In this document: one piece after another, positions 47,728 through 58,930 of the stretch
Layout of the letters: every line of letters starts with the position of its first letter
Numbering within the stretch: the stretch's first letter is position 1
DNA from: Tragulus kanchil
Taxonomy: Eukaryota; Chordata; Mammalia; Artiodactyla; Tragulidae
Length of the DNA: 64,000 bases
Direction: 5' to 3'
Assembly (NCBI GenBank): GCA_022376925.1
Contig: JAIOJX010000030.1
Span: 173,905,298-173,969,297 of the forward strand
Notes under the pieces: model-generated
The model's database searches: none
Told to the model about the DNA's origin: nothing
The model's input: only the letters and a program-made list of their open reading frames with translations
Program-made: the position numbers and the translations under genes

Positions 47728-48826
47728 AAAGATAATGGGACGAAAGAATGGCTGAGCGGATGATACCAGGGATCACAGAAACAATGGCAATGTTGAAAGC
47801 TAAGAGTTGAGGAGATGGAATTACAAAATAGAAACAGATGTGACCTTCTGCTTGCTGATGGGGTATCCACAACAGCTGGACCCAAAGCAGACATTGTATG
47901 AAACCAGAAACACGGTTTTGTGAGTTAAGCCTCTGAGCTTTGTGCATTATCTCATCACAGACTCACTTAACTGAAATAGTACAGATCTAGCTTCCATTTC
48001 TATAAAACATAGTAAGTTATATCTTACAAAGACACATTTGGTCCCTGATCTTGGGCAGCACCGTATTGACAGCTGGTTCTTGATGACCAGCAGATTCCTA
48101 GATAAAACACAAAGGAAAATATCTCCCTTAAGGTAAAGCAAACTAGGGCACAGCGAATCTCCAAGAGAAGGTTGAATATAACTTCCCCAAACACTTAATG
48201 GCTATTCAGGGAACAAAATGCTTGGAAAACGTAGGTCATTTTCCTGATTTCAGAACATAACTTGTATCATCATAAACATGAATATCATTCTTCCTCTCAT
48301 AAAACCGAAGGTTTTTGTTTTGTTTTCATGTAGGTTTAAATTCATCTGAGATTCAAAGTAGGAAACATGTGTCCATGTTTCAGGTTCATTTAAAAATAAT
48401 TGTAATAGAGCTGTACTTAATTTTTTCTGAGATAAGGGATGGGAATGTGTGTGACTTTGTGTGCGTATGTATATGCATGTCCCAGTAACTATTATGTCTG
48501 TTTATGAACTGATCAGTTACTTTAACAAACCACTCCTTCTGTTCCAAGTATAGCATGATGGCATTGTGAGTCCAAAGCTCAAGCTATTGAAATGCAGCTA
48601 GCCTTTTAGTGAGCATTCTGGTTTGTCACTTGGCAGTGATTAGAAGCTTAGAAGCCACTGTTGCGTAAGTGGTGATGCTTTGAAGGTGTTAAGCTGAGAG
48701 CCCACTGGAGACCAAGTCCACTAACATACAAGAGGCCCGAGAGTATATTTTAGAACTCTGTCTCTGATCTCACCAACAGGAAACACTGTACATTCAACAT
48801 TCCCCAAAGTATGACTCTCTCCCATT
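47728..48826. repeat. Duplication 11, second copy
   Basis: Same orientation as 46650-47723, with a fuller 3' end (48747-48790). Confidence 0.93.
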
Positions 48827-49908
48827 TATCACAGAGATCAAATGCCTTGTATTTTTGCACTGCCAATTAGTGACTTACCTTATTCATCTTTACTTCCAGA
48901 CGACCCTTGAGAGGTATGTGGATACTGAAAGATGGTCAGTCAGTGCTTAGGAGGCAAAGCATGAATCATTGTAGCAAACATCAGAGGCTCAGCTGAAAGC
49001 GTAGTTCAAACCAGATCTGTAAATGGCATTTCAGTGACCTTCCTTCATACTGTGTGTTTCAAGTGTGGGGATGTCAGCAGGCCCTTCTTTTCAGGCTGCC
49101 AGGTGGGTTTCAATGGCAGGGCCATACATACACACAAAAGAGTCAACAGAGAACCCCTGCTTCTGAGGGAGCAGCTGCAAGAGGAGCCGCAGCATAGCTG
49201 CCATTTAGTGAGTTTACTATTAGAGTTTCAAGGTGTGGTTCTTCTGCAAGCTTTAAAATAGACATTTACTCAGCCATCACATTACCCTTGTGATATCTCT
49301 CTGCATGTTATCAGTGAGGAAATAAATGAGCGTCAAAACAGCCAGGATGTCAGGCTTCTCTCCAAAAAATCGCACCTATGGAACTGCCACAACCAGCAAT
49401 ATAGAAGCAGACAGGAGAGCCGCAAGTAAAGCAGGAAAAATGTTTTCTCTGTTTAGGCGAAGTCCCCTGTCTACATGACAGTGAAGTCCTCCACCCTTGC
49501 ACCCTGCATGAGAAGCATTCTTCTTAAAATTAACAATAGTGCAGTAGGCACAGAAGGGCCTCGGTCACTTGAGACTAAAGTAATTTAACTTATGATTAGA
49601 TGCTGTCCTATCAGAGTTTTAAATCAGCCTTAAAAAGAACTTTTAATGTACATTTTCAAAATAACCTATTCAAAGAAGCTCTAAATAACTTAAACAGCAA
49701 GTTAAATTTGTTATTTCAAAACCATGACTTCCTTTAAATTCACTCTGGTTTTTAAATATGATAATCCTAGATATACTATCTTTAAAAAATATATAGAAGT
49801 GTTAGCCTGCATCCTAAAATTGCTAGAATTCTCATAGCTTTTCTTATATTTGAGAAGCAGTTTAATGTATGTTTTAGGGGATTGCCTTCACAACTAGAAA
49901 AGCGAGGC
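48827..49908. other. Intergenic sequence
   Basis: No supported gene. Some MIR-like words near 49195-49330 are too weak to call. Confidence 0.45.
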
Positions 49909-50131
49909 TCAGGGGTTTAATAACTTGCAATATCTATCAGGATTGACAGCGTCAGATTGCAGCAATATCAATGCAGAAATCTCAAAGTCTTCAACCACTC
50001 CATGTATTTCTTCCTCACTTTGTTCCACTGAAGATTGAGAAGAAGGTTCAGGTGAACAAAGTCGCTCAGGAACTGAAACTGATGGAGATTCCCCATAGAC
50101 ATGTATTTCTGTGAGGGCAGAATCAAGGATC
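49909..50131 (-). CDS. Weak candidate terminal coding exon, unrecognised
   Basis: On the minus strand a good acceptor ('ATGTGTTTCTTCAG', ending at 50132) precedes a frame of about 74 codons to a TGA at 49909-49911. The product is Ser/Pro/Glu-rich in the middle and acidic after it, which looks protein-like, but I recognise no domain. The frame is also open upstream of the acceptor to 50196. Joining it to the exon-like stretch at 50250-50370 does not keep this frame with the obvious donors. It could be a terminal exon, a pseudogene piece, or chance. Confidence 0.25.
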
Positions 50132-50249
50132 CTGAAGAAACACATAGTGGTTCTTAAAGATTCTGTGTGAACTTGGTGTATCTCACTTCTGTACACACAC
50201 CATTGTCCAGAGTAACACAGAGGCCAAGTCCAGTGTCAGTGATGTGAAG

Positions 50250-50370
50250 ACAAGTACCAGTCTCACCCCTTTACCATCTTTTGTCTGTCTCTCAAGTGCC
50301 TTTTCCATCTGCTTCTGTTCCCTGAAACCATAGAAACCATATTGCTGGGCTCCCAAGTCTTTTGAAATGT
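50250..50370 (-). other. Exon-like open stretch
   Basis: The minus-strand frame within 50183-50434 contains a hydrophilic, Gln/Lys/Glu-rich helix-like segment ('GFREQKQMEKALERQTKDG') preceded by a pyrimidine-rich run and AG, and followed by possible donors GTAAAG and GTGAGA. Phase with the next candidate exon does not fit cleanly. Confidence 0.2.
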
Positions 50371-50434
50371 TGGAGGGAGGAAGGAAAGGTGAGGTGTGGG
50401 TGTTGAATCCCTGGCCAGCTTCAGATGATGTCAC

Positions 50435-51104
50435 CGCCAGCCTGCTGTATGTCTCAACCCGAGGCTACTGCTTCCCTCAAGGCTTCCTTCTCTATAGAAT
50501 TCCCTCCTTCCAAGTTCTGTCCTACTCCCTGACCTCATCCATATACATTTTGATGAGTAACAGCATCTCTACATTGGGACCCTAAATTTTTAGACTATTA
50601 AATTTATATTCCACCCTGTCTTTATTAATAGTCCCTTTGTAAACAACAACCCTTGGATTGCTCCTAATTTGGGTGCACCATCTGTTTTCCGTCAAGACAC
50701 TGAAAGGGCAGCAGATAATAGAGAAAAATAATCCAGGCTTCTGAACTGTCCTATGCTGACACAGTGGAGAGAGAAGGAAAGATGGATTCTTAAATGATGT
50801 CTCAGTGATCCTCAATGAGAATATGTCAGGAGCCATTCTGTGAAAGAATGTATTCGCCAAAGAATTAAAACCGCAATATTTCTTACCTACAAATGCCCCA
50901 GAACAGTACAATAAAAACTTAAAAATCTAAGGGTATCCTTTAAGACATTGTTGGGAATACTTAAAAAAAATCATTGCTCTTTCCCAAATAATCACTGCTG
51001 TTAATTTGCCTAAAGTGAATCCTAAATAGTAAAGCAGGAGTCCACGAGATGTGCTTTTAGATACCCAATGTATTACACATTGATTATATTGGGAGTTTTA
51101 TCTA
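50435..51104. other. Intergenic sequence
   Basis: A 109-codon minus-strand frame (50582-50911) has nothing recognisable. Confidence 0.45.
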
Positions 51105-52209
51105 AAAATCGCTTAATCACAGCTTGTCATATTATCTTTATTGACTTGTTACTGCTCACACTGTTCATTAAAATGCCAGAGAGCAAGGAATTCATTTTTA
51201 GTGCTCTTTCAGACACCAGATTTTTATCTCCTAAGAGTATAATTCAAGGTCAAGGGTGTTTTTTGTGTTTAGACAAAAAAGCAATCAAAGTAGCTTGGGG
51301 TTTAAAAACACACACAGAGAGGGAAGTTTGCAGTTTTTGCTTACCCTAAGGATTGCAGCTTTGATCATAATATGTGATCTGAAGAGTCTCTAGATACTTG
51401 CTGAGGTTTCAAGGTTTAGAGTGGGAGGGTTTTTTTTAGTTTGTTTTTTTTTTTTCTTTTTTATTTCACTAGTTGCAAAAAGAGTGATAGTAATTATTGC
51501 CTTTTATTCCCAAGCAATTTTGCCTTCTGAGTGACTTCATTTTAAATTCTGTGATCTATCTCCAAGGTAATCTTAAAGTCAACAGACTGCTTAATTCACC
51601 AGTCTGATGTTTCATTTGGTAATGTCTCCAGCCAGTTTCTCACCTAATCTTAAAGTTCTCTGGAAATAAGATATTTGATATTTTCCTTATGTTTGATCCA
51701 TATGTATCCTAGTGGACTGTTGGGTATAGCCTATCAAAAAAGGTGACAAAATGTAAGGCTAGTCCTCTTTTAAGGACACTCTGCTATGAATTTCCCAGAC
51801 CAGAAATTATTAAATTCCTAGTTAAGTATAAATACCAAAAGTTCTCTATAAGTTGATGAGAAAAAGAGATACATCTCTGAGGAAAACGTTGCTACTAGGC
51901 AGTTTTCAAGAAAGAAAAGGTATACAGCTGATACGCATAATAAGTGATATTTAAGTTCACTAGTAGGAAAGAGACTATAAATTCAATGAAAATTGAGAGT
52001 ACATGTCTCTTACCTGTTGGAATGACAAAAAATATATAAACAATAATCTGATTTTGGGGAGGCTATAGGAAAATGGTTACTTTTTTTCCTTAAACTTTTA
52101 TTTTAGATTGCTATATAGCTGGTTAGCAATGTTCTGATAGTTTCAGGTAGACAGTAAAAGAAGTCACTCATACATATACATGTGTCCATTCTCCCCTTGT
52201 GCATTGTTG
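51105..52209. repeat. Duplication 12, first copy (period 1119)
   Basis: Repeated at 52224-53336 with a 14-bp spacer. In its last ~135 bp the T- and C-runs are shorter than in the two later copies of the same segment (8 T versus 10; 'CCCCTTG' versus 'CCCCTTTTG'). Confidence 0.95.
52085..52209 (-). repeat. L1 3' end, minus strand
   Basis: 'TTTTATTTTAGATTGCTATA', 'GGTTAGCAATGTTCTGATAG', 'TTTCAGGTAGACAGTAAAAG' and 'ATACATATACATGTGTCCAT' are the reverse of an artiodactyl L1 3' UTR. Further copies at 53204-53336 and 54322-54455. Confidence 0.75.
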
Positions 52210-52223
52210 CACATGTTTTTTTC

Positions 52224-53336
52224 AAAATCGCTTAATCACAGCTTGTCATATTATCTTTATTGACTTGTTACTGCTCACACTGTTCATTAAAATGCCAGAG
52301 AGCAAGGAATTCATTTTTAGTGCTCTTTCAGACACCAGATTTTTATCTCCTAAGAGTATAATTCAAGGTCAAGGGTGTTTTTTGTGTTTAGACAAAAAAG
52401 CAATCAAAGTAGCTTGGGGTTTAAAAACACACACAGAGAGGGAAGTTTGCAGTTTTTGCTTACCCTAAGGATTGCAGCTTTGATCATAATATGTGATCTG
52501 AAGAGTCTCTAGATACTTGCTGAGGTTTCAAGGTTTAGAGTGGGAGGGTTTTTTTTAGTTTGTTTTTTTTTTTTCTTTTTTATTTCACTAGTTGCAAAAA
52601 GAGTGATAGTAATTATTGCCTTTTATTCCCAAGCAATTTTGCCTTCTGAGTGACTTCATTTTAAATTCTGTGATCTATCTCCAAGGTAATCTTAAAGTCA
52701 ACAGACTGCTTAATTCACCAGTCTGATGTTTCATTTGGTAATGTCTCCAGCCAGTTTCTCACCTAATCTTAAAGTTCTCTGGAAATAAGATATTTGATAT
52801 TTTCCTTATGTTTGATCCATATGTATCCTAGTGGACTGTTGGGTATAGCCTATCAAAAAAGGTGACAAAATGTAAGGCTAGTCCTCTTTTAAGGACACTC
52901 TGCTATGAATTTCCCAGACCAGAAATTATTAAATTCCTAGTTAAGTATAAATACCAAAAGTTCTCTATAAGTTGATGAGAAAAAGAGATACATCTCTGAG
53001 GAAAACGTTGCTACTAGGCAGTTTTCAAGAAAGAAAAGGTATACAGCTGATACGCATAATAAGTGATATTTAAGTTCACTAGTAGGAAAGAGACTATAAA
53101 TTCAATGAAAATTGAGAGTACATGTCTCTTACCTGTTGGAATGACAAAAAATATATAAACAATAATCTGATTTTGGGGAGGCTATAGGAAAATGGTTACT
53201 TTTTTTTTTCCCTTAAACTTTTTATTTTAGATTGCTATATAGCTGGTTAGCAATGTTCTGATAGTTTCAGGTAGACAGTAAAAGAAGTCACTCATACATA
53301 TACATGTGTCCATTCTTCCCCTTTTGTGCATTGTTG
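52224..53336. repeat. Duplication 12, second copy
   Basis: Same orientation as 51105-52209. Its last ~400 bp are also the start of duplication 13. Confidence 0.95.
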
Positions 53337-54027
53337 GTGCACAAAAGTAAATCCTATCCCTGTTTTGAAATCTTACGGTGTCTTTGGAAATAAAAAAGAA
53401 GCAACATACTTATTTTTGATTAAACATAAGTACCCCTTTTGGTAGACTCTATGGGAATAAATGCAAAAATGTATGTGCAAGAATATTTATTAGTTTTCTA
53501 TACTTCTGGAAAACAGCAAACAACTTGTGGCAATAGAAGTAGAATAAGTTGAATCTAATGTTAGATACAATGCAAAGAGTGAATTAGATGCATAATTATC
53601 AAGCTGATAGGAAGGGAAGCAAACTATTCTTATGTGAAAAAAAACATGGAAATAAGTATATATATCATGATTCTATTTTGATAAAAGCAATACCCCAACT
53701 GTCTATTTGAGTGGCAGCCAGCCTCCAAGATGGCTCCCAGTGATGGCTAACCCCTCAGTGTTCATGTTATTAAGTCATTCCGTCCTTCAGAATTGGTCTT
53801 TCTGTGACTAACAAAAAACAGAAGTGACGTTGTGTGACTTTCAAGGCCGGATAATAAAAGAAATTGAAATTTATGCCTTTCCGTTTGTCTAGAGCTGTTT
53901 TGTTCCTGGGGGATATTGTGAGGAGTCTAGCAGTTCTGCAGAGAGGTTCGCGTGGTGGAGACTGAGGTCTCACCAAGAACCAGTCAAAAACTGAGGCCAG
54001 AGCCAATCAGTGTGTGAGGAAGTCCTC
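52939..54027. repeat. Duplication 13, first copy (period ~1120)
   Basis: Repeated at 54058-55148 after a 30-bp spacer (54028-54057). The spacer resembles an error-laden second reading of 53982-54008. The last part of this copy lacks 2 bp in 'GTCTCACC' relative to 'GTCTCCCACC' in the second. Confidence 0.95.
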
Positions 54028-54057
54028 AGACTCAAAAACTTGAAGGCCAGAGCCAAA

Positions 54058-55148
54058 AGTTAAGTATAAATACCAAAAGTTCTCTATAAGTTGATGAGAA
54101 AAAGAGATACATCTCTGAGGAAAACGTTGCTACTAGGCAGTTTTCAAGAAAGAAAAGGTATACAGCTGATACGCATAATAAGTGATATTTAAGTTCACTA
54201 GTAGGAAAGAGACTATAAATTCAATGAAAATTGAGAGTACATGTCTCTTACCTGTTGGAATGACAAAAAATATATAAACAATAATCTGATTTTGGGGAGG
54301 CTATAGGAAAATGGTTACTTTTTTTTTTCCCTTAAACTTTTTATTTTAGATTGCTATATAGCTGGTTAGCAATGTTCTGATAGTTTCAGGTAGACAGTAA
54401 AAGAAGTCACTCATACATATACATGTGTCCATTCTCCCCCTTTTGTGCATTGTTGGTGCACAAAAGTAAATCCTATCCCTGTTTTGAAATCTTACGGTGT
54501 CTTTGGAAATAAAAAAGAAGCAACATACTTATTTTTGATTAAACATAAGTACCCCTTTTGGTAGACTCTATGGGAATAAATGCAAAAATGTATGTGCAAG
54601 AATATTTATTAGTTTTCTATACTTCTGGAAAACAGCAAACAACTTGTGGCAATAGAAGTAGAATAAGTTGAATCTAATGTTAGATACAATGCAAAGAGTG
54701 AATTAGATGCATAATTATCAAGCTGATAGGAAGGGAAGCAAACTATTCTTATGTGAAAAAAAACATGGAAATAAGTATATATATCATGATTCTATTTTGA
54801 TAAAAGCAATACCCCAACTGTCTATTTGAGTGGCAGCCAGCCTCCAAGATGGCTCCCAGTGATGGCTAACCCCTCAGTGTTCATGTTATTAAGTCATTCC
54901 GTCCTTCAGAATTGGTCTTTCTGTGACTAACAAAAAACAGAAGTGACGTTGTGTGACTTTCAAGGCCGGATAATAAAAGAAATTGAAATTTATGCCTTTC
55001 CGTTTGTCTAGAGCTGTTTTGTTCCTGGGGGATATTGTGAGGAGTCTAGCAGTTCTGCAGAGAGGTTCGCGTGGTGGAGACTGAGGTCTCCCACCAAGAA
55101 CCAGTCAAAAACTGAGGCCAGAGCCAATCAGTGTGTGAGGAAGTCCTC
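54058..55148. repeat. Duplication 13, second copy
   Basis: Same orientation as 52939-54027. It continues without a break into the rest of an MLT1-type LTR, so its right flank is native. Confidence 0.95.
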
Positions 55149-55326
55149 TTACAAGGACCATGCCAACATCCTAACTGCAATTTCAGCAGAAACTTTGAGC
55201 CAGAACCACCCACCTAAGTCACTGCTGGATTCCTGACTCTCTACAAATGTGATGTAATAAATACCTTTGTTTCATGAGTACCAAACTGTAGGTAATTTTG
55301 TTACACAGCAACAGTTAACTGACAAC
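54833..55326 (+). repeat. MLT1-type MaLR LTR
   Basis: 'CCAAGATGGCTCCCAGTGAT', 'CATGCCAACATCCTAACTGC', 'CTTTGAGCCAGAACCACCCA', 'GTCACTGCTGGATTCCTGAC', 'GATGTAATAAATACCTTTGT' and the end 'TTTGTTACACAGCAACAGTT' are MLT1 landmarks, including the polyadenylation signal. A partial copy lies at 53714-54027, cut by the duplication 13 join. Confidence 0.75.
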
Positions 55327-56077
55327 AGTATGTAAAGTTGTGGAAGGATATATCACACTGTTAAACTGTTACCTTATTGAAGTAGAGGTGGAAGTAACTT
55401 TTGAGATAGGCTTTAATTTCCATTTTTATATTTTGTGCACTACAGTTGTCCTACAGGAATAGTTAAATGCTCCAGACGGTGTCCTAGGAATTTATGTATT
55501 CATTTAACTGACAAATACTGCAAATATTGACTGAGTAATTACTCCAAGTCAAATACTGTTAGATGTGAAGGTTTAAAAGTAAATAAGACACTAATTGTGT
55601 CATCAAGAAGATCACTCTTTGAGATGGGGATAGAAACTGATATTTATCTTCTCCCATTTTAAATCATACTGTTACAAGAGTATACATAAAAAGTTACATA
55701 GAATGTCACAGGGGGAAATGTGAGTGATTCTGATGCAGACACACTTAGCTCTAACATGTCAGTGAATCCTGAGGGACCAAGTTGAGTGCTCCAAAGAGAG
55801 AAAATCGGATGGGGTGGGGAGAGCAATGTTAGAAAATACTGTAATTTGAGATTTATCCATATTGTGCTATTCTCTCAATACATAGTTCTTTGTGTCTTCT
55901 CTCTCCCCAAGAGTGAAAATAACCTGTGTTGAAAAGCATAATACAAGCTTTCAATATTTATTCATATAGTGATTTACTATAATGTTAAGGAGGAAAACTT
56001 GCTCTGTTACTGAGTTTCAGAATCCGTTTTGGTGGGATTTGACTTAGTGCAAAACTAGAGGATATGCTAAGGGCACA
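55327..56077. other. Intergenic sequence
   Basis: No supported gene or named repeat. Confidence 0.5.
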
Positions 56078-56295
56078 TCCCTGGTGGCTCAGTGTTGAAG
56101 AATCGGCCTGCAGTGCAGGAGACACAGGAGACACATGTTCAATCCCTGGGTCAGAAAGACCCCCCTGGAGAAGGCAATGGCAACCCACTCTGGTATCCTT
56201 GCTTGGGAAATCCCATGGACAGAAGAGCCTGGTGGGCTACAGTCCATGGGGTTTCAAAGAGGTGGACAAGACTGAGTGACTACACAGCAACAGCA
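56078..56295 (+). repeat. Bov-tA-type SINE
   Basis: 'CATCCCTGGTGGCTCAGTGT', 'TGTTCAATCCCTGGGTCAGA', 'AATGGCAACCCACTCTGGTA' and 'GGTGGGCTACAGTCCATGGG'. Confidence 0.9.
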
Positions 56296-56461
56296 TCAGC
56301 CCTTATACAATGTATGGCTTATGTCCACACAGCCAGCAGAAATAACTCCCTTAAACACTGGATAGTCCAGAATAACTGACTTGCAGGTTGAGTGATACTT
56401 CTTCACAATTAGTGACAATATAATGGTACTTGTGAAGCTGGGTGATTTGAATTAACTCTGC

Positions 56462-56510
56462 CTTTTTTTTTTGCTTTTGTTTTTTTGTTTTGTTTGTTTG
56501 TTTGTTTTTT
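56462..56510 (-). repeat. A-rich tract at the 3' end of the retroviral fragment
   Basis: On + it reads T-runs interrupted by single G or GC bases. On the retroviral strand it is an A-rich tail directly after the LTR-like block. Confidence 0.75.
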
Positions 56511-56679
56511 GAGAGGAAAGTAAAGCTTATTAGAGTGGAGGAAGGGAGAATCACTGTCAGTACAGCGGGTTGGTTTAAGGAGAATCAGCATGGAAGACGC
56601 TGCTAGAACAGCAGGTCAGCTCAAAGGAGAACTGACTGCCTTTTGTTTTTCATAGCTGTCCCATAAGCATCCATAAAGT
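56511..56679 (-). repeat. 3' LTR-like block
   Basis: About 85-90% like 58759-58930 by eye ('CACTGTCAGTACAGC', 'AATCAGCATGGAAGA', 'GCTAGAACAGCAGGTCAG', 'CATAGCTGTCCCATAAGCAT'). The signal reads AATAAG instead of AATAAA. It lacks the U5 end present in the 5' block. Confidence 0.8.
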
Positions 56680-56699
56680 AAGTGGGACCAGAATCATGC

Positions 56700-57885
56700 A
56701 GAATAAGTAGCCCATGTGTCAATCAGAAAATCTATGATGACCCCTGCCACATTCAGGGCCATCCAGGGCTCCTCCGGTTTTATAGGGAGCCCTATAAAAG
56801 CCTGTAGATTAAGCTCTGGGCACCTTCAGTCATCTGCACCAAGGGAGTCAAGACCCAAAACATGATCTGACTCCTGTTTCTGATAGTCGACTACCACCGA
56901 TGGTGGAGTCTGACTCCAATTTCAGCTCTGATTGCTAAGTTTCTAAGTACCCCTGGTATTGGGCGGTGGTGGTCTTGGCCTTCCGGCTTGAGAGCAAGAG
57001 GGACAACTCCTCCTCCAGTGGCCCTTCTGGCAGCAGATAGGGCAAGGGGTATAGGGTGGCAGAGTGAGGCAGTTCCTGACAGTGTGCCCTGGCTGACCAC
57101 ACTGGAAGCAGGTTAATGGAGATTTAGCACCCAGTTATCCCTGCTGTGGCAGGGACCGACTAATGGCAAGAGCCATATATTGAGCTTGTCATTTCAACTT
57201 TTTCCCTCCTCTTGTTCCTGCCTATTCCTAGAAGTCTCCTCCCTGCTGTTAAACACTTTAAGGCCTGTATCAAGCAACTCAGAGGATGGGGTTTGTGGGC
57301 CCTTTTTTAGTTTTTGTAACTTTTGTACTTTTCTAGTACTTAAGTCTCCATTGACCAGTTCCCTTAGGGGGAGCATTTTGGTACTTGGATCTAAGCGTTG
57401 GGCTGTCTGGGATTGAGTGTTGGGAGGAGAAAGAGAATCTGCTACTGGATAAGGAGGCAGAGCCTGTGGGGCTGAAGGCTGAGAAGGAGGAAGATGAGAT
57501 CAGGCACAGGAAGGGTCGTCCAGAATGTCTGGTGGAGGAAGAGTTGGGGGGAGGCGAGACAAGAGAGCTGTAGTGGAGAGGCACATACGACACGTCTTTC
57601 TTAGGCATGGACCCTGGCTGAGGGCCATGAAGGCCTGAATGTAAGGAACCTCAGAATCTCTTCCCTGTCTCCGACAATAAAGATCAAATTCAAGGATCGT
57701 GTTATAGTTTACTGTCCCATTAAGAGGCCAATATTCTTGGTTCTCTAATTTGTATCGTGGCCAGGACGAGTTATAAAAATGAACAAGTCTCCTTTTCTTG
57801 AGGTTATTTGGGTCAAATTTTTTCCAATTCCTGAGGATACAGCCAAGAGGCCGTCTGATGGAGGCAAAGACATATTAGAACCCAT
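56700..57885 (-). pseudogene. Endogenous retroviral gag and protease remnant
   Basis: A minus-strand gag-like reading starts at an ATG-GGT (Met-Gly, myristoylation type) at 57885 and soon shifts frame. After the shift, conceptual translation near 57630-57845 resembles the matrix region of class I (gammaretrovirus-like) elements. A Pro/Ser-rich stretch follows (57333-57608). Two CCHC zinc knuckles in one frame lie at 57069-57110 and 57003-57044, both with C-x2-C-x4-H-x4-C spacing. Further on, near 56702-56736, a protease active-site region has Asp-Thr-Trp where Asp-Thr-Gly is required. Stops, a frameshift and this substitution mean no functional protein. Confidence 0.78.
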
Positions 57886-57943
57886 TCTTAGCCAGCATGC
57901 TGTCGAACGGGGTGCTGAGAGGCACCAACTGGCTTAGTGGTTT

Positions 57944-58110
57944 CAACCATATGGCTAAGGTGCCCATGTGACTAGGCACCAGGAAACCGTGTGACTAAAG
58001 CACCAGGGGACTGTGTGACAAAGGCACCAAGGAACCATGCAACTAAGGCACCAGGGAACTCTGCAACTAAGGCACCAGGGAACCTAAACCATGCAGTCAA
58101 GGCACCAGCC
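57944..58110. repeat. Imperfect ~24-bp tandem repeat in the retroviral leader
   Basis: About six units of 23-30 bp around the core 'CTAAGGCACCAGGGAAC' with variable 'CTGTGTGA', 'CATGCAA' and 'TCTGCAA' linkers, between the primer binding site and gag. Confidence 0.85.
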
Positions 58111-58685
58111 AGGGGATGACTCACCGTCAGAAGATCCTCAGGAATGTGGAGGCAGTTCTTACGACGATTTGAGGGCTGTGAGATCCTTGAGGGTGATCTG
58201 GGCCAAGGAAGAAGAAGAGAGTAAGCAGAAAGGAAACTGAGGATTCCACCTAAAATCCTATCAGGGAGGCAGTGGCCAGGGAAAGATGGGCTCTGTATTT
58301 TGCTTCAACCACCATGTGCCTACCACAATGCATGGAAGTTGTCTTGCTGGGGACAGATGCCCTTGTGGCCTGATCCGTTCTGTGACCCCCATATCCTCAC
58401 ATGGGAGTCTACAAGTGGCAGGCACCTTAGTGGCCTTTAAATGCCTGGCCCATGCCCACACAATATTATATTATTTGGCCTAGTCCTTAGTTAGAAGTCA
58501 AAAGGAGAGACCCTCACTGGGTCGGGTGACAGCTACGGGGACAGAGTGAGCAGTGGGGCCTTTGGAACACACCAGAGGGGAACCCTGCCCGGAGGTCCTC
58601 AGTTGCTTCCACAGCCACTGGCCTGTTCACAGAGGGTCCCTGTGAGAAAAGAGAAGCAAGGAGCTGGGGAAAGAAATCCCAAGCT

Positions 58686-58703
58686 TCCCTGTATGGGCCA
58701 CCA
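58686..58703 (-). other. Retroviral primer binding site, tRNA-Ile type
   Basis: On the minus strand 'TGGTGGCCCATACAGGGA' matches the complement of the 3' end of tRNA-Ile (TGGTGGCCCGTACGGGGA) at 16 of 18 bases. It sits three bases after the LTR end at 58707, as expected. Both mismatches are G-to-A, consistent with CpG decay. Confidence 0.8.
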
Positions 58704-58706
58704 AAA

Positions 58707-58930
58707 TGTCAAAGTCTGTGCGCGGGTTGGAAAAGAATTTCCAGACATGAGGCAGCGTGAGAGGAAAGTTAAGGTTTATTAGAATGGGGCAAGGGAGAGT
58801 CACTGTCAGTACAGCAGGTCGGTTTAAGGAAGAATCAGCATGGAAGAAGCTGCTAGAACAGCAGGTCAGTTCAAAGAGAACCGACCATCTTTTGTTTTTC
58901 ATAGCTGTCCCATAAGCATCCCTAAAGTTA
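58707..58930 (-). repeat. 5' LTR-like block
   Basis: Minus strand ends 'CACAGACTTTGACA', with AATAAA inside the block at about 58776-58781. If the element starts at 'TGCTTATGGG' (58918) the LTR is only 212 bp. Similarity to the 3' block extends ~12 bp further, so the true start is uncertain. Copied at 59887-60110 by duplication 14. Confidence 0.75.

Larger units (their letters stand above)
56462..58930 (-). mobile_element. Degraded class I endogenous retrovirus fragment, minus strand
   Basis: Reading the minus strand from 58930: an LTR-like block with AATAAA, a U5 end 'TTTGACA' at 58707, a primer binding site, a leader with short tandem repeats, a broken gag with two zinc knuckles, a protease remnant, then a second copy of the LTR-like block (56679-56511) that runs straight into an A-rich tract (T-rich on +, 56462-56510). 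Most of the polymerase and all of env are missing. The 3' block stops about 20 bp after the polyadenylation signal and is followed by A-rich sequence. That suggests a processed copy moved by L1 rather than a simple provirus. No convincing target-site duplication was found. Confidence 0.82.

Noticed and set aside
57944..58110. Tandem repeats as a CRISPR array
   Set aside because: Units abut with no unique spacers, and the setting is a mammalian retroviral leader.
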